Shown in pieces: positions 27,862 through 36,598 of a stretch of DNA of 64,000 bases. The DNA is from Colwellia chukchiensis (lineage in GTDB: Bacteria > Pseudomonadota > Gammaproteobacteria > Enterobacterales > Alteromonadaceae): positions 290,369-354,368 of the forward strand of contig NZ_NBOC01000002.1 of the NCBI RefSeq assembly GCF_002104455.1. Reading direction: 5' to 3'. The notes beneath the pieces are model-generated. The model ran no database searches. It saw nothing but the letters and a program-made list of their open reading frames with translations, and was not told the DNA's origin. The position numbers and the translations under genes were made by a program. Within the stretch, counting starts at the first letter, position 1; each line of letters begins with the position of its first letter.

Positions 27862-28638
27862 ATGTTACTTGTTGTTTCGCCAGCCAAGAATCTTGATTAT
27901 GAGTCTGCACTTGCCACTGAGCGTTTTTCGCAGCCCGAACTGTTAGCAGAAAGTAAAATATTGATAAAGCAGTGTCAGGCGTTAACCCCGGCTGAAATCA
28001 GCAGCTTGATGTCAATTAGTGATAAGTTAGCTGGATTAAATGCTGCACGTTTTGCCCAGTGGTCTACGCCGTTTACCCCAGATAATGCCCGCCAAGCTAT
28101 TTTAGCATTTAATGGTGATGTTTATACCGGCTTAGATGCTAAGTCGCTGACGGAGGAGGACTTTAACTTTGCCCAGCAGCATATGCGTATTTTGTCTGGT
28201 TTGTATGGATTATTAAAGCCACTCGATTTGATGCAGCCGTACCGCCTCGAAATGGGCAAAAAGTTACCGAATGAGCGAGGCAACAATTTATATCAGTTTT
28301 GGGGTGATATTATAACCGAGCATTTAAATACCGCACTTGCTGAGCAAGGTGATAATATTTTAATCAACTTAGCGTCCAATGAATATTTTAAGGCGGTTAA
28401 TAAAAAACGGTTAAATGCTGAGGTGATCACACCGGCATTTAAAGATTGGAAAAATGGCCAATTTAAAATGATCAGCTTTTTTGCGAAAAAAGCACGCGGG
28501 CAAATGGCGCGCTATATCATTGAAAATAAAATTAATGATGTTGAAAAGCTTAAAGACTTTGATGTCGCTGGTTATCAGTATTCTACAGAGTTTAGCAAAG
28601 GCAATGACTGGGTATTTACCCGCAAAGAGTCTGCATAA
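27862..28638 (+). CDS. yaaA: Peroxide stress protein YaaA
   Basis: 258 residues, UPF0246/YaaA family, usual length. It begins [15 protein letters not shown] and contains [26 protein letters not shown]-type and [11 protein letters not shown] blocks diagnostic for the family. In E. coli YaaA limits free iron and oxidative DNA damage under hydrogen peroxide and is induced by OxyR. It has its own promoter region shared divergently with tal; no OxyR site was identified by eye. Confidence 0.95.
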   Translation: MLLVVSPAKNLDYESALATERFSQPELLAESKILIKQCQALTPAEISSLMSISDKLAGLNAARFAQWSTPFTPDNARQAILAFNGDVYTGLDAKSLTEEDFNFAQQHMRILSGLYGLLKPLDLMQPYRLEMGKKLPNERGNNLYQFWGDIITEHLNTALAEQGDNILINLASNEYFKAVNKKRLNAEVITPAFKDWKNGQFKMISFFAKKARGQMARYIIENKINDVEKLKDFDVAGYQYSTEFSKGNDWVFTRKESA

Positions 28639-28733
28639 TAATCAATTCAAATTGTGCCTGTTTATTGCTATCGTGATACCTGGCAACACGCGTTAGGTTA
28701 AATTGGCACTTAATTTAACTCACAGGAGTGAAG

Positions 28734-29312
28734 ATGAAAAGTCGTTCATTAAAAAGCATAAAAACACTATTTTTTGTTGTTGTCGCGCTCGTACTGACGG
28801 CTTGTGCTAATACCGGCTCGGGTACTAAAGTTGAACAACAGCAAAAAATATTGCAAATGAAAGAAACAGTGTTAACACAACTCTTTGCCAGTAAACCCGA
28901 TACTCGTCAGCAACTTGCGGCGGCCCCCGGCTATGCGGTATTTTCAAATGCCAACATCAATTTGCTCTTTATTGCCGCCGGTGCGGGTTATGGTGTTGTT
29001 AAGGACCAAGCAACTCATCGCTATACCTATATGAATATGGCCGAAGGTGGCGTTGGACTTGGGTTAGGGGTAAAAGATTATCGCATTGTTATGGTGTTTC
29101 ACACCCAAGCCGCGATGACGCACTTTATCGAAAATGGTTGGACTTTTGGTGGTAATGCCGATGCGTCTTTGAAGGCGGGTAACAAAGGGGCTGCGGTCGC
29201 TGGAGAAGCGTATTTTGGTGATGTGACGGTTTATACCTTTACAGAAAGTGGTCTAGCGTTACAGGCGACGATAAAGGGCACAAAATTTTGGCCTGAGGCA
29301 AGCTTAAATTAA
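28734..29312 (+). CDS. SYLF/YSC84-domain lipoprotein
   Basis: 192 residues with a lipoprotein signal peptide ending in the lipobox LTAC (the Cys is modified), so anchored in the cell envelope. The mature part matches the SYLF (Ysc84) domain, a lipid-binding fold: GYAVFSNANINLLFIAAGAGYGVV, YMNMAEGGVGLGLG and GGNADASLKAGNKGAAVAGEA. Its role in bacteria is not settled. ATG 28734 follows AGGAG (28724-28728) at 5 bases; the GTG at 28728 overlaps the ribosome-binding site and is unlikely. It converges with the TonB receptor gene, leaving only 9 bases between stops. Confidence 0.88.
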   Translation: MKSRSLKSIKTLFFVVVALVLTACANTGSGTKVEQQQKILQMKETVLTQLFASKPDTRQQLAAAPGYAVFSNANINLLFIAAGAGYGVVKDQATHRYTYMNMAEGGVGLGLGVKDYRIVMVFHTQAAMTHFIENGWTFGGNADASLKAGNKGAAVAGEAYFGDVTVYTFTESGLALQATIKGTKFWPEASLN

Positions 29313-29321
29313 GGTGATAGT

Positions 29322-32195
29322 TTATGGAAATTCAAAGCGAATACCAGCATAAACAAAACGGCCACTGTACCCAAATGGCGCAGAACGCCTTGAATAGACA
29401 AAAACGCCGTCGCTATTAACAATGGTGTTACCTGCACTGTCAAAAATACTGCCTTGTCGTGCGTTGCCAATAGTATTCTTATCGGGATAAACGTCAAGTA
29501 AGTTATTGCTACCAATAAAGATGCGCATATGTTGCGCGACTTGATATTCAGCCCGAATGTCGGTTATCAACTTAGCACTATAAGTTTGTTGTTTGCCATC
29601 GATTACTGTGTATTGGCCAAAACGATTGAGCTGTATGTTTAACCGCCAGTCTTGTGACTGATAGTCTAGGTTTAAATTAATACGACTTCTAGGTTGCCAG
29701 CTTTCAATGATGGCAATGTCGTGCATTGAAAAAACTTGGCTTTGCGGTAATTTTCCTAAGGCACTGGCTTTTGGCGTAAATACTCGGCTTACGTTGGTGT
29801 CAGTCAAATTAGCCGCTAACGTCAAGGCAAAAGTGCCATCGTAGAGAGGGTATCGCCATTGGCTAAGCAAGTCGATTCCTTGGGTTTTACTATCGATACC
29901 ATTAAGGAAAACTTGCGCACTATCGACCTGCTCGGTGGCGAGCATCTTCGCTATTAAGGCATTATCACTTGCGGTTAAACCACTACTAAGCACAATGCGA
30001 TCATTGATGTGTATCTGGTAGTAATCTAGGCTGATGTTAAAGCTATCGCTAAGGTGGGCAACAGCGCCTAGACTTAAGTTTTTCGACGTTTCTTCTTTTA
30101 GTTGCGCTATGCCGAGTCGAGCTGCAATAGTGCTATCATTTCGAAAGGTCGCCACTTTATGACCAAGTAATTCTTGCTCTTCAGTCACTATAAATTGCGT
30201 ACTGGTGTTATTAAAATAAAGTTGCTGCATCGCTGGTGCACGAAAGCCGGTATTATAAGCAGCGCGAAAAGCTAGTGATTTATTAAGACGCCAATTTGTT
30301 GCAACTTTAAAGGTAGTTGCCGTGCCAAAGTCATCATAGTGATCGAGCCTAACCGCTGAACTCAGTGTTAGATGCTCATTTGTTTGTTGAGTCACTTCGA
30401 AATAGCCAGATTGAACATCTCGTTGTTCGTTAACCGCTGACGCTGGCGCAATACCTGGAAAACCTTGAATACCGGCAGTGCCATCTTGGCTATATAAGAG
30501 CCTAACTGGCTGCTGGTCATAGTCAAAATAGCTGTACTGCTCACCTGGCGTAATTCGATATTGATCGCGCCTTAACTCTATTCCAGCTGCGATGCTAATC
30601 TTTGTAAAGTCATGACTAAGGTCTAGGTTAAGTGTTTGCAAAGACAAGGATAAGTCATAGGCATGGGCGGAGCGAGGTATGCTTGCACGAATTTGCGCAG
30701 GCGTTAATATTTGTTGATTATGTAAGAAGTTGGCATATGAAGCGTTAAGTGAGTCTTGGGTTCGGTAACTGATGGAGTTTACGCCATGGGTATAAGAGCT
30801 GTCGATATCAGTACCATTGGCTAAGGTAAATGCATAACCTATGTTAAGTGCACTGTCTGTAATACGACTGTCGATTTTGGGTAAATAGCCATGCGTTAAA
30901 ACAGGTTCGCCATCAGCTAATAAAGGATTTGTACTTTGATGATGACTGGTTCGAAAAAACGTCGCCGAACGGTTGTCCCGTTGCGAGTAATTTGCAAAAC
31001 CGTACAAGTCACCATGACTAAACGCATATTTGCCATTGATCACAAGCGCCTGTTGTTGCGTTTTAGGTTTGCCAATGACGAAAGTGCGTCGATTGGCGTT
31101 GATCTCATGACTATTCTCGGTTTGGTACTGTCCAGGGGTTAGCGTAGTACAGCCTTGATATAGGCACTGCCCATCTAACCCAGCACGATTTGTTGCGTCT
31201 TGATCGATAACACTAATGGCGGTATTAATAAAGCCATGGTTGGCAAGGTGAAAGGTTTTAGTTAACTTGGCTTGACGCTGTGTGCCATCACCTTTTGTGT
31301 ACCGACCATAGTACACTTCGCCATAGTCGCTAACCGTGTCATCATTTAACACTATATTAATCACGCCGGCGATTGCATCAGAGCCGTATTGAGCGGCGGC
31401 CCCGTCGCGCAGCACTTCAATACGTTTAATTGCTAGCAAAGGTATGGCATTTAAATCGCTACCAGCGGTACCTCTGCCAACCGTATTATTGATATGGATT
31501 AAGCTTGCTTGATGGCGACGTTTGCCGTTGATCAGCACTAAGGTTTGATCTGGTGCTAAGCCCCTGAGTGTTGCCGGTTGTAGCACATCGCTGCCATCGC
31601 TGATGGCTGACGTTGAAACATTAAATGAGGGTACAAGAGTTTGTAGAGCGTCACCCACTGTACTTTGACCGCTACGCGCTAGCTGCTCGAAAGTTAATAT
31701 ATCAACCGGTACTGGTAAGTCGATTGTTGAATGGCTAGCGGTGCGACTGCCGACAATGGCAATTTTTTCGATGCTAGGCTCTATTTCGGCGTTTGCCTGT
31801 AGGGTCTTTTTAGCCAGCTTTGCTTGACTTTTATCAGGAAGCTTTTTCGCAAAAATGGCATAACCGCCATCTTGGTGTTTTTTAAAGTCTAGCCCAGAAT
31901 CGCGTAGCAACTTTTTTAAGGCAAAATCAGCGGTGTAATAACCTTGAATGGCTTGGCTGTGAGTGTCTTTAGTTAGTTCAAAAGAAAATATTAATGTTTG
32001 CTGGCTTTGCTCAGCAAAGTTGATCAGTGCTTGATTAGCACTACTTGAACTGATATCAAAGTAGATCAGCTCATTGGCTTGTATTTTTAGCGCTGGGTAA
32101 AGCAATACTAATAGTAAAATACAGCAGCGCCATGTTGGCAGCGTACACGGCAGTATTAAGCTATAGCGACGTAGATAACTGAACTGGCTTATCAA
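29322..32195 (-). CDS. TonB-dependent outer-membrane receptor with STN signalling domain
   Basis: 957-residue receptor. After a signal peptide comes a secretin/TonB N-terminal (STN) domain (residues ~40-115, FDISSSSANQALINFAEQ...LKKLLRDSGLDF), as in FecA-type receptors that report ligand binding to an inner-membrane FecR protein. The plug follows (VPVDILTFEQLARSGQSTVGDAL, TLRGLAPDQTLVLINGKRRH, IKRIEVLRDGAAAQYGSDAIAGVINI) and then the 22-strand barrel. The ligand is not evident; the plug type is broad among Alteromonadales. It lies 93 bases downstream of the FecR gene on the same strand. No Fur box was seen. Confidence 0.93.
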   Translation of the reverse strand: MISQFSYLRRYSLILPCTLPTWRCCILLLVLLYPALKIQANELIYFDISSSSANQALINFAEQSQQTLIFSFELTKDTHSQAIQGYYTADFALKKLLRDSGLDFKKHQDGGYAIFAKKLPDKSQAKLAKKTLQANAEIEPSIEKIAIVGSRTASHSTIDLPVPVDILTFEQLARSGQSTVGDALQTLVPSFNVSTSAISDGSDVLQPATLRGLAPDQTLVLINGKRRHQASLIHINNTVGRGTAGSDLNAIPLLAIKRIEVLRDGAAAQYGSDAIAGVINIVLNDDTVSDYGEVYYGRYTKGDGTQRQAKLTKTFHLANHGFINTAISVIDQDATNRAGLDGQCLYQGCTTLTPGQYQTENSHEINANRRTFVIGKPKTQQQALVINGKYAFSHGDLYGFANYSQRDNRSATFFRTSHHQSTNPLLADGEPVLTHGYLPKIDSRITDSALNIGYAFTLANGTDIDSSYTHGVNSISYRTQDSLNASYANFLHNQQILTPAQIRASIPRSAHAYDLSLSLQTLNLDLSHDFTKISIAAGIELRRDQYRITPGEQYSYFDYDQQPVRLLYSQDGTAGIQGFPGIAPASAVNEQRDVQSGYFEVTQQTNEHLTLSSAVRLDHYDDFGTATTFKVATNWRLNKSLAFRAAYNTGFRAPAMQQLYFNNTSTQFIVTEEQELLGHKVATFRNDSTIAARLGIAQLKEETSKNLSLGAVAHLSDSFNISLDYYQIHINDRIVLSSGLTASDNALIAKMLATEQVDSAQVFLNGIDSKTQGIDLLSQWRYPLYDGTFALTLAANLTDTNVSRVFTPKASALGKLPQSQVFSMHDIAIIESWQPRSRINLNLDYQSQDWRLNIQLNRFGQYTVIDGKQQTYSAKLITDIRAEYQVAQHMRIFIGSNNLLDVYPDKNTIGNARQGSIFDSAGNTIVNSDGVFVYSRRSAPFGYSGRFVYAGIRFEFP

Positions 32196-32288
32196 TCACA
32201 CTCCCCCTTGCAAGTGAGTACTTATGACATGTTGCTTGCATTTAACCAAATAGTCATCCCCGTAGCCGCTATTATTGTTTGGTGTTAT

Positions 32289-33353
32289 TTAAGCCTGCTT
32301 TAACGCATAGGTATTGTTTGCTACCTGTTTACTTTCAATAGCAAAGTTATAATGGAGTGCTTGTAGTAAAGCTTGCAAGTCCTGAGTTTTGAAATAGCCA
32401 GAGACTTTAAGTTTGGCTAACTTCTCATCGATGGGCAAAAACTCAACATCGTTATAGCGTTGAACCTCTCGTAATACACGTTGTAAAGGTTCGCCATCAA
32501 AAATTAATATCCCTTGTTGCCAGGCTAATTCTTGTTGTATTTCTTGCTCAGATAAGACTTGTGTTGCGGCGCTGATATTATTGCTAATAACAATTTTTTC
32601 ACCAGCTGATAAAATGCTGCGATTGCTCCTTGCAGTCGACGCTGACAGACTTTGATTTTCGCTTATCGCCTCAAGTAGCGCGTTGACGGGGGTGTCTGCT
32701 TTAGCAACCAAAACATGGCCTTCTTTTACTAGCAGTTGTGCTGAGCTGATATCATCGCGTTGAACGTTAAATATAGTCCCCAATGCCGTAAATGCATTAT
32801 GACCCGTAACCACGGTAAAAGGTCGATTGGGATCTTTTGCGACATCGAATTTAGCTTCACCTCGAATTAGGGTGATTTTCCGTTGCAATGTGCTGTACAT
32901 GACTTCAATAACCGTATTGCTATTTAATTCGACAGTACTGCCATCGGCGAGCTGCAAATGTTTGATCTCGCCGAACTGGCTACGATATTTTTGATAACTC
33001 GGTGCTTGCGTTAAGGCTTGTTGAGGGCTAGACCATAAGTAATTGATGTCGTGCAAAAGGTTGCTAACGAGCAATGCTATTGCCACTATACCCGCGGCTA
33101 AAAAACCTTGGCTGATGTACTGACTTGGCTTACTCACTTTAGCGGCAAATAAACCATTTAGCTCATGTTTAGTACCTATATCTCCCCATAACACGGAGAT
33201 CTTTTTCAAGGCACTATAATGCGCTTTGTCTTGATTTATCCAAGCAATAAGTTGTTGCTTTTCTGTTTTTGATAAGCCTCTATTTAGACGGGTTAACCAA
33301 AGGTTGGCTTGTTGTTGTATCGCTTGGGAGTTATTTGACGTCTTTTTGCTCAT
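32289..33353 (-). CDS. FecR-family anti-sigma regulator
   Basis: 354-residue inner-membrane signalling protein. It has the FecR N-terminal domain (ANLWLTRLNRGLSKTEKQQLIAWINQDKAHYSAL), one transmembrane helix (GFLAAGIVAIALLVSNLL, about 88-106), the periplasmic FecR domain (HLQLADGSTVELNSNTVIEV, GEAKFDVAKDPNRPFTVVTG, ALGTIFNVQ) and a C-terminal STN-like segment. FecR proteins bind an ECF sigma factor in the cytoplasm and an STN receptor in the periplasm; the receptor is the next gene. No sigma factor gene adjoins it: the gene upstream is srmB. Its sigma partner must therefore be elsewhere or absent. Confidence 0.92.
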   Translation of the reverse strand: MSKKTSNNSQAIQQQANLWLTRLNRGLSKTEKQQLIAWINQDKAHYSALKKISVLWGDIGTKHELNGLFAAKVSKPSQYISQGFLAAGIVAIALLVSNLLHDINYLWSSPQQALTQAPSYQKYRSQFGEIKHLQLADGSTVELNSNTVIEVMYSTLQRKITLIRGEAKFDVAKDPNRPFTVVTGHNAFTALGTIFNVQRDDISSAQLLVKEGHVLVAKADTPVNALLEAISENQSLSASTARSNRSILSAGEKIVISNNISAATQVLSEQEIQQELAWQQGILIFDGEPLQRVLREVQRYNDVEFLPIDEKLAKLKVSGYFKTQDLQALLQALHYNFAIESKQVANNTYALKQA

Positions 33354-33515
33354 CGATTACATATCTTATGACTACAGCAGCGAGCATTGTAACATCAATA
33401 ATTTTCGATTCAATGGGTATAAAGTAGACAATGGTGGTTTAATTGAGCAAAGTAGATAAAAAAATATGTAAATAGAGCTAACCGTGCGTGACCGTTAGCT
33501 CATGGCTAACCGAGG

Positions 33516-34751
33516 TTATTTTTTTTGCCGCTTCGCTATTTTTTTGGCTTTGGCTTTTTTCTCTGCTTTACTGCGCTTCACTTTAGCTTTTTTAATTGCT
33601 ACCCGTGCTTCTTTATACTTAGGCCTTAGCTCGTCAATCACGCGACGGGCTAACCGCTCTTTAATGTAACGCTCAATTTTGCCTATCACTGCCATATCAT
33701 GAGCTTCAACCAACGAGATAGCCGTGCCCTTATTACCGGCTCGACCGCTGCGCCCGATGCGATGTAAGTATATGTCTGCGGTGCGCGGCATATCAAAGTT
33801 AATCACATGGGTGATATCATCGATATCTAGGCCACGCGCGGCAACGTCGGTGGCAACTAACACATTTACTTGGCCATTGCGTAAACGTTCAACTGAGCGG
33901 TTACGCTTGTCTTGCGGCATTTTACCTTCTAACCAAACACAGGGTACATTATCGCCATAAAGCTTACCTGAGAGGTATTGCACGGTTTCGCGCTTATTGG
34001 CAAAAACCACGGCACGTTTGACCTCTTCTTGTTGTAATAAATGGAGTAACAATGCGAATTTATGTTCTTTATCGTCAGCAAGGTGAAGCCATTGGTGAAT
34101 TTTGGCTTTTTCTTTCCGCGATGGGTTGGCTTCTAAAAATACGGGCTCGTTCAATATTTCGCGTGAAAAACGCACTACGCCAGCACCCTCTAGCGTAGCG
34201 GAAAATAACATGGTTTGTTTACGCCAGCGAGATTCGGCGACAATTCTATTAATGGTTTGGGCAAAGCCCATATCTAGCATGCGGTCTGCTTCATCTAATA
34301 CTAGGATTTCAATGTCGCGACTATCAAATTGCTCTGACTCAATATACTCTAATAATCGGCCGGGCGTTGCCACTAAAATATCTGTGGTACTGGTGAGAAT
34401 ATCTTTATGGCTGCCATAGTTAACACCACCAGTGATCACGGCAGACTTTAAGTTAGTGAGGGCGGTTAACTGTTCACATTGTTCGTGTGTTTGTATCGCA
34501 AGCTCGCGAGTCGGTGATAAGATCAACACCCGTGGGAAGCCTGGACGCCGGCGAGGGTAGTCGAGTAAGTGCTGTGCCAAAGGAAGTATAAAGGCGGCGG
34601 TTTTTCCCGTGCCGGTTGGGGCAGAGGCCAAAACATCTTTACCTGTCATTGCCACAGGAATGACTAACTCTTGAATCGATGTTGGCTTTTTAAAACCGGC
34701 TTTTTCAATGCCACCTAATAATGTGGAATCTAGGTCAAACTGTTCAAACAT
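33516..34751 (-). CDS. srmB: DEAD-box ATP-dependent RNA helicase SrmB
   Basis: 411-residue RNA helicase that assists early assembly of the 50S ribosomal subunit. All DEAD motifs are present: SAPTGTGKTAAF (I), SPTRELAIQ (Ia), VLDEADRMLDMGFA (II), LFSATLEG (III), ATDVAARGLDIDDI and HRIGRSGRAG (VI). The C-terminal tail is very rich in Lys and Ala (last 30 residues), as in SrmB and RhlE, and should bind RNA. The ADKMSMF-free N-terminus MFEQFDLDSTLLGGIEKAGFKKPTSIQ is typical of SrmB. It lies downstream of fldB on the same strand with a 105-base gap. Confidence 0.9.
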   Translation of the reverse strand: MFEQFDLDSTLLGGIEKAGFKKPTSIQELVIPVAMTGKDVLASAPTGTGKTAAFILPLAQHLLDYPRRRPGFPRVLILSPTRELAIQTHEQCEQLTALTNLKSAVITGGVNYGSHKDILTSTTDILVATPGRLLEYIESEQFDSRDIEILVLDEADRMLDMGFAQTINRIVAESRWRKQTMLFSATLEGAGVVRFSREILNEPVFLEANPSRKEKAKIHQWLHLADDKEHKFALLLHLLQQEEVKRAVVFANKRETVQYLSGKLYGDNVPCVWLEGKMPQDKRNRSVERLRNGQVNVLVATDVAARGLDIDDITHVINFDMPRTADIYLHRIGRSGRAGNKGTAISLVEAHDMAVIGKIERYIKERLARRVIDELRPKYKEARVAIKKAKVKRSKAEKKAKAKKIAKRQKK

Positions 34752-34856
34752 GTGCTAACTTTATTTAACGATTAATGACTGCGGATTATAAAGGTAAAAC
34801 AAGATTTATCCTAAAGATCTTAGTGAAATAGTTTATTTAAGATGAAATTATTGTTA

Positions 34857-35378
34857 TTACGCTAATATTTCTGCAATTTCTTGGCTAATTTGTTGGCACC
34901 AAGTTTCAATACGCTCATCACTTAGCTGGTATTGATTGTCCTCATCGAGCGCTAAACCAACAAAGTGTTGTTGATCTGTGGTTAATGCTTTTGATGCCGC
35001 AAATTCATAGCCTTGATTAGGCCAATAGCCAATGACATATCCGCCCTGAGCCAGTACTTGCTCATGTAACATACCTAGCGCATCTTGAAACCAATCGGTA
35101 TAGCCAATTTGATCACCCATGCCATATAACGCAATGATTTTGCCTTCAAGATCAATATTCGCTATTTCTGGCCAGTGCGACTCCCAGTCCTCTTGAATTT
35201 CACCGTAATCCCAAGTGGAAATGCCTAATATTAAAATGTCATGATTTGCCATGGTTGCCAGTGGCGTGTCTTTGATATTAAACAGCTCAACCTTGTGTTC
35301 GCCAAGTTGTGCTTGAATTTTTTCTGCGGCTATTTCGGTATAACAAGTCGTTGAGCCGTAAAATAATGCGATGTTCAT
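34857..35378 (-). CDS. fldB: Flavodoxin FldB
   Basis: 173-residue FMN electron carrier. The product follows E. coli FldB closely by eye: start [20 protein letters not shown] with the phosphate-binding loop, [40 protein letters not shown] and [18 protein letters not shown] chose the ATG at 35378 because the FMN loop of flavodoxins begins at residue 7-8; the longer in-frame start at 35480 adds a non-family sequence. It diverges from dsbC. In E. coli xerD stands between fldB and dsbC, but here only 322 bases are present and no xerD fits. Confidence 0.94.
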   Translation of the reverse strand: MNIALFYGSTTCYTEIAAEKIQAQLGEHKVELFNIKDTPLATMANHDILILGISTWDYGEIQEDWESHWPEIANIDLEGKIIALYGMGDQIGYTDWFQDALGMLHEQVLAQGGYVIGYWPNQGYEFAASKALTTDQQHFVGLALDEDNQYQLSDERIETWCQQISQEIAEILA

Positions 35379-35700
35379 GGATAAATTACCGAGGTTTAGA
35401 CAAACCAAATTAAGGTGGCTAGTGAGCGAGTGGCGAGATTTTAACAAACTTTCAAAAAATAAGAAGCGTTGCCGTAACATCTATTGCGAACTTAACCGAG
35501 AAATAATCAGCAAAGGTAGGCGACTATATTGCAATTCACCACAATTCACTGTAATTTTAGCCAGCTTAAAGCGGTCTAGGTATTGAGTTTGTATTTTACG
35601 TTTTATCATGGCTTTTTTGCTCGCTAATAAAGTTGCAGACAATAGGGCCTGATAAATTGCCGCTTTCACTTTCCGCTAATTAAAGGTATGGAATTGTTTT
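35379..35700. other. fldB-dsbC intergenic region
   Basis: 322 bases between divergent genes. Short ORFs exist on both strands but none has a plausible ribosome-binding site together with protein-like composition. It should hold the two promoters. No trace of xerD, the usual gene at this place in enterics, was seen. Confidence 0.5.
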
Positions 35701-36498
35701 ATGTTTAAGAAATCTTTATGGCTAGTTTCGCTAGCTGTGCTTAGTTTGTTCAACACCCTCAGTGTACACGCCAAGGCAACAACACCCGTAAATAATAGTG
35801 TCATGTTACCTGCCGCTCAATCGACTGAATATGCCGCGGTAAAAGCCAAGTTGATGACAACGTTAGGGTTCAATGTTGACAGTATCAAAGCCTCACCTAT
35901 GGCTGGTGTATTAGAGGTGATCACTGAGCAAGGTTTGTTCTATGCCAGTGCCGACGGCAATTTCTTATTGCACGGCAAAATGTACGGTTTAGGTAAAAAC
36001 GTCAGTAATTTAACGGAAGCCAGTTTAGCGCAAGTGCGCATCGATGGTATGGCTAAATTTGCCAATGACATGATAGTTTATCCGGCAAAAAATGAAAAAC
36101 ATGTGATCACCGTTTTTACCGATATTACTTGTAGCTATTGTCGTAAAATGCACCAGCAAATGGCGGAGTATAATGACAAAGGTATCACGGTTCGTTATTT
36201 GGCTTACCCGCGTGCTGGCGTTAAAGATCAAACCGGCGCTTACTCGCGCGGCTTTAAAGATTTACGTTCGATATGGTGCCATGAAGATGCACAAACGGCA
36301 TTAACGAAAGCAAAAAACGGCGCGAACGTTGCTGCGCGCATTTGTGATGCCCCCATTGAAGCCGAGTTTAACTTTGGTCGACAAGTTGGGGTGAGCGGCA
36401 CGCCAGCTATTATGCTATCAGATGGCATGATGATACCAGGCTATCAAGCGCCAGATAAACTGTTTCAGCTATTAGAAGCGGTGCAAAAAAACAGTTAA
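35701..36498 (+). CDS. dsbC: Thiol:disulfide interchange protein DsbC
   Basis: 265-residue periplasmic disulfide isomerase. A signal peptide ends near HAKA (residues 1-25), followed by the dimerisation domain (AGVLEVITEQGLFYASADGNFLLHG, as in DsbC/DsbG) and a thioredoxin fold with FTDITCSYCRKM. The active site is Cys144-Ser-Tyr-Cys147, where E. coli DsbC has CGYC. The cis-proline loop is GVSGTPAIM. DsbG is less likely because of the gene order dsbC-recJ-prfB-lysS, which is conserved in gammaproteobacteria. Followed by its own terminator. Confidence 0.92.
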   Translation: MFKKSLWLVSLAVLSLFNTLSVHAKATTPVNNSVMLPAAQSTEYAAVKAKLMTTLGFNVDSIKASPMAGVLEVITEQGLFYASADGNFLLHGKMYGLGKNVSNLTEASLAQVRIDGMAKFANDMIVYPAKNEKHVITVFTDITCSYCRKMHQQMAEYNDKGITVRYLAYPRAGVKDQTGAYSRGFKDLRSIWCHEDAQTALTKAKNGANVAARICDAPIEAEFNFGRQVGVSGTPAIMLSDGMMIPGYQAPDKLFQLLEAVQKNS

Positions 36499-36520
36499 TT
36501 TCAGTGTTAGCTGATAACTA

Positions 36521-36549
36521 AATGGCAAGAATTTCACTTGCCATTTTTT
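36521..36549 (+). terminator. Intrinsic terminator between dsbC and recJ
   Basis: AATGGCAAG (36521-36529) and CTTGCCATT (36537-36545) form a 9-bp stem with a 7-base loop, followed by a T-run. It lies 23 bases after the dsbC stop, so recJ must have its own promoter or depend on read-through. Confidence 0.85.
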
Positions 36550-36598
36550 ATTGCTAGGTTTTTATTTTTTCCAACTCATGGTCAGCAAAGGTTTATGC

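Noticed and set aside
35481-35669. 62-residue minus-strand ORF between fldB and dsbC as a remnant of xerD
   Set aside because: No integrase motifs (no R..H-x-x-R..Y); looks random.
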